DNA of 64,000 nt from Teredinibacter turnerae (GCF_037935975.1 NZ_CP149817.1:930001-994000), one strand, 5' to 3'. Shown: positions 11,701 through 19,881, counted from the first letter of the stretch. Numbers and translations are program-made. Notes: generated from the letters alone by a model not told the origin.

Positions 11701-14279
11701 CGATTACCGGTGGTTACGTGTATCGTGGTAGCGCGATTGGTGGACGTAATGGCCAGTACATCATGGGTGACTACCAGTCCGGTCGTATCTGGGCGGTAAC
11801 CCGTGAGAGCGACGGTTCTTACACGCGTGAAGAGCTCTTTGATACCAACTTCTACATTTCGTCATTTGGTGAAGCTAACAACGGCGAGCTATTTGTCGTG
11901 AACTACCTTGGTGAACTGTACAAACTGGTTCCTGAAGATGGCGGTACATCCAGTTCGTCCTCGTCGTCCAGCAGCTCCAGTTCATCCAGCAGCTCCAGCT
12001 CGTCTTCGTCCTCCAGCAGCTCCGGTTCCGGCAGCAGCTCCAGCGGCGGGGTGACCTGTGATGCAGCTATCGTCAACAACTGGGGTACTGGCTATCAGTT
12101 GGAAGTTACCGTTACTAACAATGGTGCCGCACCAACAAGCAGTTGGGAAATTACCCTGGAGTTCGCCCAGAACCCACAATTGACAGGTTCGTGGAACGCG
12201 ACGCTGGTTGAAAGTGGCAACACTGTCACCGCCTCCAACGTAGGCTGGAACGGCAACCTGAGTGCGAATGGCGGCAACACCAGCTTTGGCATGCAGGGTA
12301 ACCACAATAACAACATCACGGCGCCGGTGTGTTATGGCCCGGGTGGTGGAAACTCCAGCAGCTCTTCCTCAAGCAGCAGCTCCAGTTCGTCCAGCAGCTC
12401 CAGCTCCTCAAGCTCGGGCAGCGCGTTAACGGGTGAACAGGAGTACTCTGCACAGTGCGCGAGCTGTCACGGCGCGGACGCAGGCGGTGGTTCAATTGGT
12501 ATATCGCTGAATACCGCACGCGACAAGACCACAATGGCGGCCTATATCGCAGCAGAAATGCCGCGCAATATGCCTTCATCCTGTGATCAGGAGTGTGCCG
12601 ATAAGATTGTCGACTTCCTGGAAGCGACTTTCTGGAACAACAACCAAGAGTTGGTGTGTAACGATCCGGTGACCTATGGTGCCCGTCAGATAAAACTGTT
12701 AACCCGTGAAGAGTATCAGCATTCAGTCGAAGACTTACTGGGTGTGGATTTCAACGCTTCCACCGGTTTGGCGGCAGACAACATCATTGGCTACTTCGTC
12801 AACAACACCCACTCATCAGTGGTAAATAACAGTTACGACAGTTATTTATCGGTTGCTGAAGATATTGCCCAGTGGTCTGCCGACACCAACTTTAATGCGA
12901 TCCTGACCTGTAACGGCAACTTCAACCAGACCTGTGCCAATCAGTTCGTCAACAACCTGCTGCCGCGCATTTTCCGCCGCCCGCTTGAGGGTGGAGAAAG
13001 CACGACTTACAGCAGCATGGCGAACGGTTCGCAAACCGGGGGTGATGTGAAAGCCGGTATTCAGCTCGCGCTGGAAGCCGCGTTGTCTTCACCGCAGTTC
13101 CTGTACCGCAGTGAGATCGGTGTGCCCAGCACCAGCAATGGTCTGGACAGCGATTCGTACGAGCTGACCTCCTACGAAATGGCCACCTGGTTGAGCTACA
13201 CCTACACAGGCTCCGCGCCAGACAACACCACCTGGCAGAAAGCCGTTAACAACCAGCTGCGTACCGAAGCGGATATCCTGGCGGAGGCGGATCGACTGCT
13301 GAACACCAGCGCCGTTCGCGACCGCATGGGTGATTTCGTTGCTCACTGGCTGGATACGGAGCACCTGGAGAGCGCGCCGAAAGATCCAGCGACCTGGCCG
13401 AACTTCGATGCGGTGATTCCACACCTCAAGCAGGAAATTCGTGAAGTGTTTGCCCACGTGATGCTGGATGAGAATGAGCAGTTCAGCTCGCTCTACGATG
13501 CGAACTATACCTTCGTCAACGGTCCGCTGGCTCAGCACTACGGCATTAACGGCGTAAGCGGAAACAGCTTCCAGATGGTGAATACCACCAACCGCGGCGG
13601 TATTCTGGCTAACGGTGCTTTCATGGCGCGTTGGGCCGAAGAGGTGGAAACATCACCTATTCGCCGTTCGGTACGTGTGCGTCGTCGTATGCTCTGTGAA
13701 GATCAGCCTGAGCCACCTGCCGGTGTATTCGCCGACCGGGCTGCCAAGTTGGAAGAGCTTGCGGATTACCTGGCCGAGCCGACAACCACTAACCGCATGA
13801 AGTACGCAGCGGTTACTGGCGACGACAACTGTCAGGTTTGTCACCGTGAATGGATCAACCCACTGGGCTTCGGTATGGAAGACTTTGACCCTGTTGGTAA
13901 TGTGCGCACCACCGACTTGCGTGGCAACGTTATCAACTCGGTTGGTCAGCTGTACGCACCAGAGAACCTCAACGATAAGGACATATCTATCGACTTCCAG
14001 GGCACCAAAGGCCTGGGTCAGGTCCTGGTCGATCTGCCAAATGTGCAGCAGTGTGTACCGCAGAATCTGTTCCGGTTTATCACCGGTGTGGGTATCGATG
14101 GTATCGACAACGACGACCTGGAAGGTCCGACCTTGACTGCCACCGAGCAAAACGGCTACGCCTGTGAGGTTCGCGACCTGACAAACACAATGATGGAGCA
14201 GAGCCCAAGAGCGATGCTGGAGAGCATGAGCGTTATGGACGCTGTGCGCTACCGCAAAGCCTGGTCTCGCAGCAACTAA
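8730..14279 (+). CDS. Giant secreted multimodular redox protein (CBM10, Cip1-like, SMP-30, PQQ dehydrogenase, CBM2, cytochrome c, DUF1592 group)
   Basis: About 1849 residues from ATG 8730 (a TTG 33 bases upstream is a possible alternative; residue numbers here count from that TTG at 8697). After a signal peptide come: CBM10 at about 42-77 (C-x-WYGYxxPxC, GWGWENNxSCIG); a Cip1-like beta-sandwich at 138-372 ending FFGWHSFSxNNADVWMDDI; an SMP-30/gluconolactonase-like propeller at 434-716; a PQQ-dependent glucose/sorbosone dehydrogenase domain at 729-1082 (SNHNGGDIHFGPDGYLY, YGLRNPWRWSFD); CBM2 at 1119-1213; a cytochrome c with CASCH at 1254-1258; and DUF1587/1595/1592/1588/1585 modules to the end, with a second CxxCH (1712-1716) in the HREWINPLGFGMEDFDP motif. 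Four poly-serine linkers separate modules. It resembles Cellvibrio Cbp2D/E-type redox proteins in concept. A role in extracellular electron transfer to plant-polymer oxidation is inference. Confidence 0.9.
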   Translation: MNNIPFKLSRRLLAATLTLSIFSVSQAQAQSCECEWYGYSWPMCENTDDGWGWENNSSCIGINTCNSQTGGGGPRGDCGGSNSSTSSSSSSSSSSSSSSSSSSSSSSNGGSSSSSSSSSSSSSGGSLINFTDGFESTGVNQQPSGWGNFVGWQSNNPNNNIGQSVYALVDNSRAFTGNNSVHFKGGAAPAQIVRTLPAGLDKVYLKAMVYMSKKLGNEAGDNHEHIFGVRGNAAQADNEVRFGQIKGHVGTNEMPSDDISPPQSQWYSGPEIAADTWHCVVVEMLGGNRPYHQLYAYLDNQLIHSIESINDWNNGGVNGNTQWLDGKLNYAFFGWHSFSNNNADVWMDDIEISDQPISCDSRETGGGNGSSSSSSSSSSSNSSSSSSSSSSSSSSSSSSSSSSSSSSSSSSSSSSSSGMVGGNCGTAPSGTMNASAIPGANGNRSGLYEGPVWVDGALYFSDFLFDANSSSRIQKLSANGQMSTQINDAGSNGLAYAGNGEVIAATHKYSGLSRYNLASGARTTVASSYNGNVFNSPNDLVIASNGTIYFTDPNYQQGSTGGQPYTGVYSVAPNGNVTLIDSSLNNPNGIALSPDEDTLYVGSSSGQLLLYPIAGNGQVGAPEVLVSSLNNPDGMTVDCHGNLYVAEHNGQRVSVFSPSGNQIATINVSANVTNATFGGADGKTLYITGAQRVWSVDLDVTGANGGGNNPGGDPEPVEIERAFPNMTFDSPLGMLQAPGDNSRWYVLEKDGRIYWIDANNENTTTKNLYLDLSNVVDSENEGGVLGMAFHPDYPANNSVFISMTTPASNPMTSVIARYTESSDGRSLVSGSRQDIFSFEQTYSNHNGGDIHFGPDGYLYAAFGDGGSANDPQNAAQNTTNYFGTMIRIDVNSGSTYSVPSDNPFVGNNNVLDEIYVYGLRNPWRWSFDRQTGELWLSDVGQAAWEEVNIIEAGGNYGWRCYEGFHVTSNSCNTSGPYVDPIMELDHGISQSITGGYVYRGSAIGGRNGQYIMGDYQSGRIWAVTRESDGSYTREELFDTNFYISSFGEANNGELFVVNYLGELYKLVPEDGGTSSSSSSSSSSSSSSSSSSSSSSSSSGSGSSSSGGVTCDAAIVNNWGTGYQLEVTVTNNGAAPTSSWEITLEFAQNPQLTGSWNATLVESGNTVTASNVGWNGNLSANGGNTSFGMQGNHNNNITAPVCYGPGGGNSSSSSSSSSSSSSSSSSSSSSGSALTGEQEYSAQCASCHGADAGGGSIGISLNTARDKTTMAAYIAAEMPRNMPSSCDQECADKIVDFLEATFWNNNQELVCNDPVTYGARQIKLLTREEYQHSVEDLLGVDFNASTGLAADNIIGYFVNNTHSSVVNNSYDSYLSVAEDIAQWSADTNFNAILTCNGNFNQTCANQFVNNLLPRIFRRPLEGGESTTYSSMANGSQTGGDVKAGIQLALEAALSSPQFLYRSEIGVPSTSNGLDSDSYELTSYEMATWLSYTYTGSAPDNTTWQKAVNNQLRTEADILAEADRLLNTSAVRDRMGDFVAHWLDTEHLESAPKDPATWPNFDAVIPHLKQEIREVFAHVMLDENEQFSSLYDANYTFVNGPLAQHYGINGVSGNSFQMVNTTNRGGILANGAFMARWAEEVETSPIRRSVRVRRRMLCEDQPEPPAGVFADRAAKLEELADYLAEPTTTNRMKYAAVTGDDNCQVCHREWINPLGFGMEDFDPVGNVRTTDLRGNVINSVGQLYAPENLNDKDISIDFQGTKGLGQVLVDLPNVQQCVPQNLFRFITGVGIDGIDNDDLEGPTLTATEQNGYACEVRDLTNTMMEQSPRAMLESMSVMDAVRYRKAWSRSN
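8967..9105 (+). repeat. Poly-serine linker 1
   Basis: Coding tract of mostly AGC/TCC/TCG/TCT serine codons between the CBM10 and the Cip1-like domain, broken once by NGG. Poly-serine linkers of this length are typical of Saccharophagus, Cellvibrio and Teredinibacter secreted enzymes. Confidence 0.85.
9838..9981 (+). repeat. Poly-serine linker 2
   Basis: The longest serine tract, nearly 48 codons with a single Asn, joins the Cip1-like domain to the SMP-30-like propeller. Mixed serine codons keep the DNA from being a pure microsatellite. Confidence 0.85.
11947..12046 (+). repeat. Poly-serine linker 3
   Basis: Serine tract with a few glycines between the sugar dehydrogenase domain and the CBM2. 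Confidence 0.85.
12352..12417 (+). repeat. Poly-serine linker 4
   Basis: Serine tract of about 22 codons between the CBM2 and the cytochrome c domain. Confidence 0.85.
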
Positions 14280-14289
14280 TCGCCTGAGC

Positions 14290-14309
14290 GCGGCGGCCGA
14301 GGCCGCCGC
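14290..14309. terminator. GC-rich hairpin between the giant gene and the DUF1552 gene
   Basis: A perfect 9-bp stem GCGGCGGCC / GGCCGCCGC with a 2-base loop lies 10 bases past the stop. There is no T tract, so it probably modulates rather than ends transcription into the next gene. Confidence 0.5.
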
Positions 14310-14356
14310 ATTGGCAGGCTCCCAATTGTGACCCCATATTTTGAAAGGTTAAGATC

Positions 14357-15601
14357 ATGAAAAAGCCATATAAGAATAAGTTCGATAAGAAGCGCCGTGA
14401 TTTCCTGAAAGTCTTATCGTCAGCAGGAATCTCGCGCGGGCTCATGAATGCGTCGCCGTTGGTAGGGGGAATGATGCTCTCCCGCCTGGCTGAAGCGCAG
14501 AATGGGCCGAGTAAATCGCTGGTCATCTATTGTCCAGACGGTTGTATTCCATCCCGCTGGTTGCCAAACAGCAACCTCACGTCATTCCCGATTATGTCGC
14601 AGCCCTACAGTACCGTGGCGAGCGACTGTAACTTCCTCCGCAGCATGGGTCACCATCGCGGTGGACACGGTGTTGTACCCACCATCATCAACAACAGTTG
14701 GGGTGGTGACAGTTTTGATGTGAATATGGGGCGGATTCTGAGTGACGGCATGCCGTTTACTTACATCAACCTCGGTGTGCACAGTAATGGCCACGGCTAC
14801 CTGACCAAGGATAACGGCGCGGAAGTTCCGTTTGAAGATAACCCCTTCAACGCGTTTGATCGCCTGTTTGGTAACCTCGGCGGTGACGGCGGTAATACCG
14901 GTGGTAAGGGCAGTGTGATCGATGCGCACAAAGACGCATTAAGCGCACTGAACAGCAAGCTGGGCAACTACGAGCGTCAGCGCTTGGACTCTCACCTCAC
15001 CGCCATCGAAGAAACCGAAGCGCGTCTGGCGGATCTTGGCGGTGGCTTGTCCTGCAGCGCGGCCAGTGCACCCGCACCCTTCGCGCTGGAGTACGATACC
15101 TTCGAGCAGCAGGCGAATCTGCAAGCGGACATCATCGCGCTCGCGTTTTCCTGTAACCTCACCGCGTCTGCGTCGCTGGCGTTTGGTAACCACCAGGGCG
15201 AGTTCGCATTCCCTTACCTGAACTTTACCGGTATTTATCACGCGTCGATTCACGGCGGTAACAATGGTGATCCGAGTTACCCACACTTCAGCGAGACGCG
15301 CAACCATATGAGCAGCCTCTCGGCTTACACCATTAAAGCGCTTCGCGATCGTGGTGTTCTGGATGACACCGTTGTGTGTGAAGTGACTGACATGGGTAAC
15401 GGCGATGCGCACGGTAATGGTGATGTGCCGTTGATTATGGCCGGTGGCGGCGGCGCTATTCAGCGCGGCGTGTCTAACGCGGGTGGCGCGGGCTATACGC
15501 CGCTCAACATGATTCACACTGCCGCAGTCGCACTGAATGCACACCAGGCTTCTGTATATCAGGGTTACGAGACAGATGTGATCCCCGGGGTGCTGACCTG
15601 A
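14357..15601 (+). CDS. DUF1552 family exported protein
   Basis: A 414-residue DUF1552 protein, a family of unknown activity related in fold to the alkaline phosphatase/sulfatase-like DUF1501 group. The N-terminus has a twin-arginine-type signal (KKRRDFLKVLSSAG), implying export in folded form. Family motifs are visible: SLVIYCPDGCIPSRW, the histidine-rich HHRGGHGVVPT stretch, and LDDTVVCEVTDMGNGDAHGNGDVPLIMAGGGG near the C-terminus. In other bacteria DUF1552 genes sit next to genes for DUF1587/1592/1588/1585 cytochrome-like proteins, exactly as here (77 bases downstream of the giant gene), so the two products probably work together. Biochemical role is unknown. Confidence 0.85.
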   Translation: MKKPYKNKFDKKRRDFLKVLSSAGISRGLMNASPLVGGMMLSRLAEAQNGPSKSLVIYCPDGCIPSRWLPNSNLTSFPIMSQPYSTVASDCNFLRSMGHHRGGHGVVPTIINNSWGGDSFDVNMGRILSDGMPFTYINLGVHSNGHGYLTKDNGAEVPFEDNPFNAFDRLFGNLGGDGGNTGGKGSVIDAHKDALSALNSKLGNYERQRLDSHLTAIEETEARLADLGGGLSCSAASAPAPFALEYDTFEQQANLQADIIALAFSCNLTASASLAFGNHQGEFAFPYLNFTGIYHASIHGGNNGDPSYPHFSETRNHMSSLSAYTIKALRDRGVLDDTVVCEVTDMGNGDAHGNGDVPLIMAGGGGAIQRGVSNAGGAGYTPLNMIHTAAVALNAHQASVYQGYETDVIPGVLT

Positions 15602-15620
15602 TTCGTTTTTTGCAAGACAG

Positions 15621-15644
15621 ACCCGGCCTCGAGCCGGGTTTTTT
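15621..15644 (+). terminator. Terminator after the DUF1552 gene
   Basis: A 7-bp stem ACCCGGC / GCCGGGT with a CTCGA loop is followed by a run of T, 20 bases after the stop codon. Confidence 0.85.
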
Positions 15645-15710
15645 GTTTAACCCTGCGGTACTTTGCCGTAAGATATTTCCGACGTTAAGCGAATAAGAAA
15701 AACAATAATT

Positions 15711-16553
15711 ATGAATACTCTACCAACACTCGGCCTGCTGTTTTCCGCCGGTGTACTCCTGGCGGCATGCCAGCCGGAGCCCGGGCCAGATCTCACCGCA
15801 AGCCAGCGCAAACTCAATGATACAGGTATTACCTGGGGTGGAAATTACCCGAAAGATATAAACCAGGATTGCAGTGGCGTAATCAATATCGAAAAATTAC
15901 CCGAGGGTGATCTTGCGCAGGGCGATATTCTCGCACAGCAGGATTGCACGCGTGGCCGCGATACGCTTTATGGCGCTGGCAACGGATTTTCTTACAGTAA
16001 AATCAGCAGTACCGGTAAAACGCTCTCAGAATCAGCCGAAGAGTGGCACTGTGTTCGCGATAATGTCAGCGGATTAATGTGGGAAGCCAAAGTGATTGCC
16101 GACGATCAAAACGGCAACGGCGGTTTACACGATGCCGACGATCGCTTTACCTGGTACAGCGGGCAAGTGGCCGCCAATGGTGGTGCGGTCGGCGAATGGA
16201 ACCAAAAATACGATCAGTGCGCGGGCTATAGCAAAAGCAGTCCGGCGACCTATTGCAACACCGGTGAATTTATCGAACGGGTAAATACGGCGGGCTTGTG
16301 CGGATATACCGACTGGCGTTTGCCCAGTCTGCAGGAATTGCAGAGCCTGGTGAATTTTGGTGTGTCGCGGCCAGCGGTGGACGGCGAATTCTTTCCCCAT
16401 ACGCAAAACGATTTTTATTGGAGTAGCTCCCCTGTCGTGGGCAAGCCTACCAGTGCATGGGCGGTCAGCTTTCAATTCGGCTACAGCGCGCCACTTCAGC
16501 GCAACAATAGTCGCTTTGTGCGCCTGGTGCGCGACGCGCCTTCGCCCCCATAG
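15711..16553 (+). CDS. DUF1566 (Lcl-C-terminal-like) lipoprotein
   Basis: A 280-residue predicted lipoprotein with the lipobox LLAAC at Cys20. The mature part ends in a DUF1566/Lcl C-terminal domain: VSGLMWEAKV, then TDWRLPSLQELQSLVNFG, FYWSSSPVVG and the closing RNNSRFVRLVRD. Such domains have a C-type-lectin-like (formylglycine-generating-enzyme-like) fold and occur in surface adhesins and secreted proteins of marine bacteria. Function is not known. It follows a terminator, so it has its own promoter, and it is followed 32 bases later by a second DUF1566 gene; the two probably arose by duplication and may be co-expressed. Confidence 0.75.
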   Translation: MNTLPTLGLLFSAGVLLAACQPEPGPDLTASQRKLNDTGITWGGNYPKDINQDCSGVINIEKLPEGDLAQGDILAQQDCTRGRDTLYGAGNGFSYSKISSTGKTLSESAEEWHCVRDNVSGLMWEAKVIADDQNGNGGLHDADDRFTWYSGQVAANGGAVGEWNQKYDQCAGYSKSSPATYCNTGEFIERVNTAGLCGYTDWRLPSLQELQSLVNFGVSRPAVDGEFFPHTQNDFYWSSSPVVGKPTSAWAVSFQFGYSAPLQRNNSRFVRLVRDAPSPP

Positions 16554-16585
16554 CGTTTGTGGTTAACGTTTCCGAGGTTGATTCG

Positions 16586-17122
16586 ATGATTATAAAAACC
16601 TTTTTGGTGTGTGCATTCTTCGGTTTGATTGGCCGCGCCATTGCGCAAGACTCGCCCGAACAGCGATGTCAGGCAGAAAATATTCCCGCGACTATGTCGA
16701 CAGAATTTTTTGTTGAAGGGGGTGACGGTACGGTGACCGATAGCCGCACCAGCTTAATGTGGATGACCTGTTTAGTTGGGGCAACGGGGCCGAACTGCAG
16801 CGACGGAGAGCCCCGGTCAATGACCTGGGCGGAAGCGCTTCAGGTTGCGCCAGGGCTCAATGCGGGCGGTGGCTTTGCCGGTCATACGGACTGGCGCCTA
16901 GCAAACATCCGCGAATTATCCACGCTCGTGGAAATGCAGTGCGAACAACCGGCGATAAATCTGGCGCTATTTCCGGGAACCCCGGCCGCGCACGTGTGGT
17001 CTTCTTCTCCATACCATTTTTACACGCACTATTCTTGGTATGTGGATTACGCCAATGGCGCGCCCACCTATGATGAGCGAATCCGCGCTAAATTGGTTCG
17101 CCTGGTACGTGATGCCGAATGA
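16586..17122 (+). CDS. Secreted DUF1566 protein
   Basis: A 178-residue secreted paralogue of the preceding protein. I choose ATG 16586, which gives a clean signal peptide (MIIKTFLVCAFFGLIGRAIAQ); the GTG at 16559 would place nine polar residues before it. The domain is compact: VTDSRTSLMWMTCLVG, HTDWRLANIRELSTLVEMQC, HVWSSSPYHF and KLVRLVRDAE. There is no lipobox, unlike its neighbour, so it is probably periplasmic or released. Two cysteine pairs (in CLVGATGPNC and elsewhere) may form disulfides. Confidence 0.75.
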   Translation: MIIKTFLVCAFFGLIGRAIAQDSPEQRCQAENIPATMSTEFFVEGGDGTVTDSRTSLMWMTCLVGATGPNCSDGEPRSMTWAEALQVAPGLNAGGGFAGHTDWRLANIRELSTLVEMQCEQPAINLALFPGTPAAHVWSSSPYHFYTHYSWYVDYANGAPTYDERIRAKLVRLVRDAE

Positions 17123-17455
17123 ATGGCGCGCGCTGCGGATAGCTATCGCCGGTTCTATGGTTTAACCTAGAGCCTGTTAACCCTAATTCAACGCAACGCA
17201 AAAACCAATAATAATCGTAAATACAAGCGACGAATTATAAAAAGCAACTGCACAGCGCCATCCGCAAATACCACATCGCAAACATGGGTTTCGCGAACGA
17301 GGGTTTCGCGAACATGGTCAATAGGAATGAACGACGGGTTCACGCCAACGCACTCTGGTGTTTACCCTTGCAGCAGGGAGGTTTTGTTAGAGTGAATCTT
17401 TTTGCCTGGTAGCATGTCTGTGCGCCGCAGTGCAGAACAGTGATAGGTTATTAAC
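17123..17455. other. Intergenic region before the ebo operon with a MITE end
   Basis: This 333-base stretch holds the promoter of the ebo operon and a solitary degenerate MITE end at 17171-17190. Short direct repeats around 17284-17315 (GGTTTCGCGAACA variants) are also visible. No gene is present. Confidence 0.5.
17171..17190 (+). repeat. Degenerate single MITE end
   Basis: AGCCTGTTAACCCTAATTCA after CTAG (17167-17170) matches the MITE terminal repeat at 17 of 19 positions. No second end is found nearby, so this is a solo or decayed end. Confidence 0.5.
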
Positions 17456-18673
17456 ATGAATTCAAACGTCCCCCCGTCCAATGAAATGGATGACTCACCG
17501 CTGTACCCGAGCTTTTCTCTTAAGTTCAGTTACCCTCTGTGTTTTACCCGTAATGCTTTTACCGCCGAAAATTTAACATTCGTACGCGAGGTTAAAGGGA
17601 ATCACAAGGGCGCCATACCTAAACTGCAATTTTTTATTGACCAGGGCGTACTGGATGCAAATCCGGAACTGGCAAACGCAATTACTGAATATTGTCATGT
17701 GCACGAATTAAACCTGGTTGATGCCGTGCACCCGGTGCCAGGCGGGGAGGCGGCAAAAAATCAAATTCAAATCGACGCGATATACGATTTAATGCTGGCT
17801 GCAGGTATGGATCGTCAGTCCTTTATCGTAGCAATTGGTGGCGGTGGTGTACTGGATGCTGTCGGTTATGCCGCGTCAACTTTTCACCGCGGCATGCGCC
17901 TGATTCGCATGCCCACCACTGTGCTCGCGCAAAATGATGCGGGTGTCGGTGTGAAAAACGGTATTAACAGTCAGGGCATTAAAAATTTGCTTGGCTGCTT
18001 TGCCGTACCGCACGCTATCATTAATGACGCATCTTTTCTCGATAGCTTGAGTGCGCGAGATTTTCGGTCCGGCTTTGCTGAAGCGGTTAAAGTTGCCTTG
18101 ATTCGCGATGCGGAATTTTTTTTCTGGATTACGCAAAATCAGCAGGCGTTAAATGCGCGTGAGCCACGAGCAACACACCATTTAATAAAACGCTGCGCCC
18201 AGCTGCATCTCAATCAGATTTGTCTGGGCGGCGACCCGTTCGAGCAAGGCAGTGCTCGTCCGCTGGATTATGGTCACTGGAGTGCGCACAAGCTCGAATC
18301 GCTCACCAAACATGCGCTGTCCCACGGTGAGGCTGTAGCAATTGGCATGGCGCTGGATGCGCTCTATGCAGTGGAAATCGGGTTGATGAACCAGGCTGCG
18401 TGTGACCAGGTATTAGCGGTTATTCAGGGGCTGGGCTTTAACCTGTGGGACGACGCATTAATCAGTGCAGACGCGCAGGGTAATAGCGAATTGTTGGTCG
18501 GTCTCGAAGAATTTCGCCAGCACCTGGGTGGCCGCCTGTGCATTACCTTGCTAACTGATATTGGCAAAACCCTTGAAGCCAGCGAAATAGACACCGAGGC
18601 ATTGCTGCGTGCGCGCGATAAATTGGCCGTGCAGGCCAAGCGTGAGAATCGCCTTGCGCGGGTAGTGGGCTAA
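17456..18673 (+). CDS. eboD: EboD: 3-dehydroquinate synthase-like sugar phosphate cyclase
   Basis: A 405-residue member of the sugar phosphate cyclase superfamily. The NAD-binding glycine motif GGGGVLD is at 128-134, and RMPTTVLAQNDAGVGVKNGIN at 151-171 corresponds to the DHQS motif with its usual D-S-S-V-G-G-K-T-G-I-N altered to D-A-G-V-G-V-K-N-G-I-N, as expected for the Ebo branch. Predicted metal ligands are Glu209, His274 and His290 (LSHGEAVAIGM). It is therefore probably an NAD- and metal-dependent cyclase acting on a phosphorylated sugar, substrate unknown. It is the first gene of a six-gene ebo operon; its stop overlaps the eboE start by one base. It is clearly not the housekeeping aroB. 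Confidence 0.85.
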   Translation: MNSNVPPSNEMDDSPLYPSFSLKFSYPLCFTRNAFTAENLTFVREVKGNHKGAIPKLQFFIDQGVLDANPELANAITEYCHVHELNLVDAVHPVPGGEAAKNQIQIDAIYDLMLAAGMDRQSFIVAIGGGGVLDAVGYAASTFHRGMRLIRMPTTVLAQNDAGVGVKNGINSQGIKNLLGCFAVPHAIINDASFLDSLSARDFRSGFAEAVKVALIRDAEFFFWITQNQQALNAREPRATHHLIKRCAQLHLNQICLGGDPFEQGSARPLDYGHWSAHKLESLTKHALSHGEAVAIGMALDALYAVEIGLMNQAACDQVLAVIQGLGFNLWDDALISADAQGNSELLVGLEEFRQHLGGRLCITLLTDIGKTLEASEIDTEALLRARDKLAVQAKRENRLARVVG

Positions 18674-19881
18674 TGCAATTACATCATCATTGCCATCTCA
18701 CCTATTGCACAAATATTCACCCTGGCGAAGAGTGGGCACCTTTTTTTGAGGCATTGCAGCAATCTCTGCCACAGGTGAAAAGCCGGTTTTGCCCTGACCA
18801 GCCGATGGGGGTCGGTTTGCGGCTTTCTGCTGTTGCCGCGCATACGCTTGCGCGAGACCCTGCGTCTTTATCTATTTTTCAGCAGTGGTTAAACGAAAAC
18901 CAGCTATACGTTTTCACCATCAACGGGTTTCCTTACGGTAAGTTTCACGGCGCACCAGTGAAGCAAGCGGTTTACCAGCCAGACTGGACGACGCCAGAAA
19001 GAGCGGTATACACCGAAACACTCGCGACATTGCTGGCTGCGCTCTTACCTGTCGGGATGCACGGCAGTATTTCTACGGTGCCTGTTGGTTTTAAGCCGGA
19101 TTTGCTAGCGCAGGGCAAACTGGAAACAGCCGTTCAGTATTTATTGAAAGTTGCTGCCACGCTCTACCATTTACACCAAAAAACGGGTCACTGTATCCAT
19201 CTCGCTCTTGAGCCGGAACCCGGCTGCTTTCTTGAAACCACAGCGGAAACGGTCGAATTTTTTAATACACACCTTTTTAGCGAAGGCGCTCTGGAGCGCT
19301 GGCGTGATCTGGTGTTTGAAGAGCGCGGTGGAGACGAAAAGGATAGAAAGTCATTGTCACTCGCCTCGCTTAAGCAGTATCTCGGCGTCTGTCTGGATAC
19401 TTGCCACGCAGCGGTAATGTATGAATCTTCCCGCGCGGCAGCGGAGATGCTTGTGGAGGCTGGTGTGCCTATCCACAAAGTTCAGTTGAGCTCGGCGTTG
19501 CAGGTGCAGAAGGTTGATGATGTTACGCGCACTAAACTCACCTCCTTTGCCGAGGGGGTGTATTTACACCAGTCCCATATACGTGAAAATAATCAGACGG
19601 AGTTTTTCCTGGATTTACCTGAGGCCCTGGCGGCAGTTCAATCACACCAGGAATTACGCAGTCATTTTCATGTGCCGGTGTTTTTTCAGTCCGTCGATGA
19701 GCTGGGTACAACGCAGGCGGATTTAATCGAATTTTTGGCGGCACAAAACAACAATATTTATTCTACCCATCTGGAAGTCGAAACTTACACCTTTGGCGTG
19801 CTGCCTGAGCAATTAAAAACCGCGACCATTGAAGACAGCATTGCGCGAGAACTGGACTGGGTGCTGGAGCGACTGAGATGA
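18673..19881 (+). CDS. eboE: EboE: xylose-isomerase-like TIM-barrel protein
   Basis: A 402-residue protein of the EboE family ('metabolite traffic protein'), with the xylose isomerase/AP-endonuclease-2-type TIM barrel. The N-terminus LHHHCHLTYCTNIHPGEEW carries the family's characteristic TYCTNIHPGE. Predicted metal-site positions include Glu in HLALEPEPGCFLET and Asp-x-x-His in CLDTCHAAV. The barrel continues through KVQLSSAL and ends with LEVETYTFGVLP. The start ATG overlaps the eboD stop and the stop overlaps the eboC start (ATGA), implying translational coupling. Its reaction is unknown. Confidence 0.88.
   Translation: MQLHHHCHLTYCTNIHPGEEWAPFFEALQQSLPQVKSRFCPDQPMGVGLRLSAVAAHTLARDPASLSIFQQWLNENQLYVFTINGFPYGKFHGAPVKQAVYQPDWTTPERAVYTETLATLLAALLPVGMHGSISTVPVGFKPDLLAQGKLETAVQYLLKVAATLYHLHQKTGHCIHLALEPEPGCFLETTAETVEFFNTHLFSEGALERWRDLVFEERGGDEKDRKSLSLASLKQYLGVCLDTCHAAVMYESSRAAAEMLVEAGVPIHKVQLSSALQVQKVDDVTRTKLTSFAEGVYLHQSHIRENNQTEFFLDLPEALAAVQSHQELRSHFHVPVFFQSVDELGTTQADLIEFLAAQNNNIYSTHLEVETYTFGVLPEQLKTATIEDSIARELDWVLERLR

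Noticed and set aside
17356-17376. A TGG...TTGCAG pattern upstream of eboD that looks like a sigma-54 promoter
   Set aside because: The GG and GC pairs are 11 bases apart, not 10, and no activator site was found.
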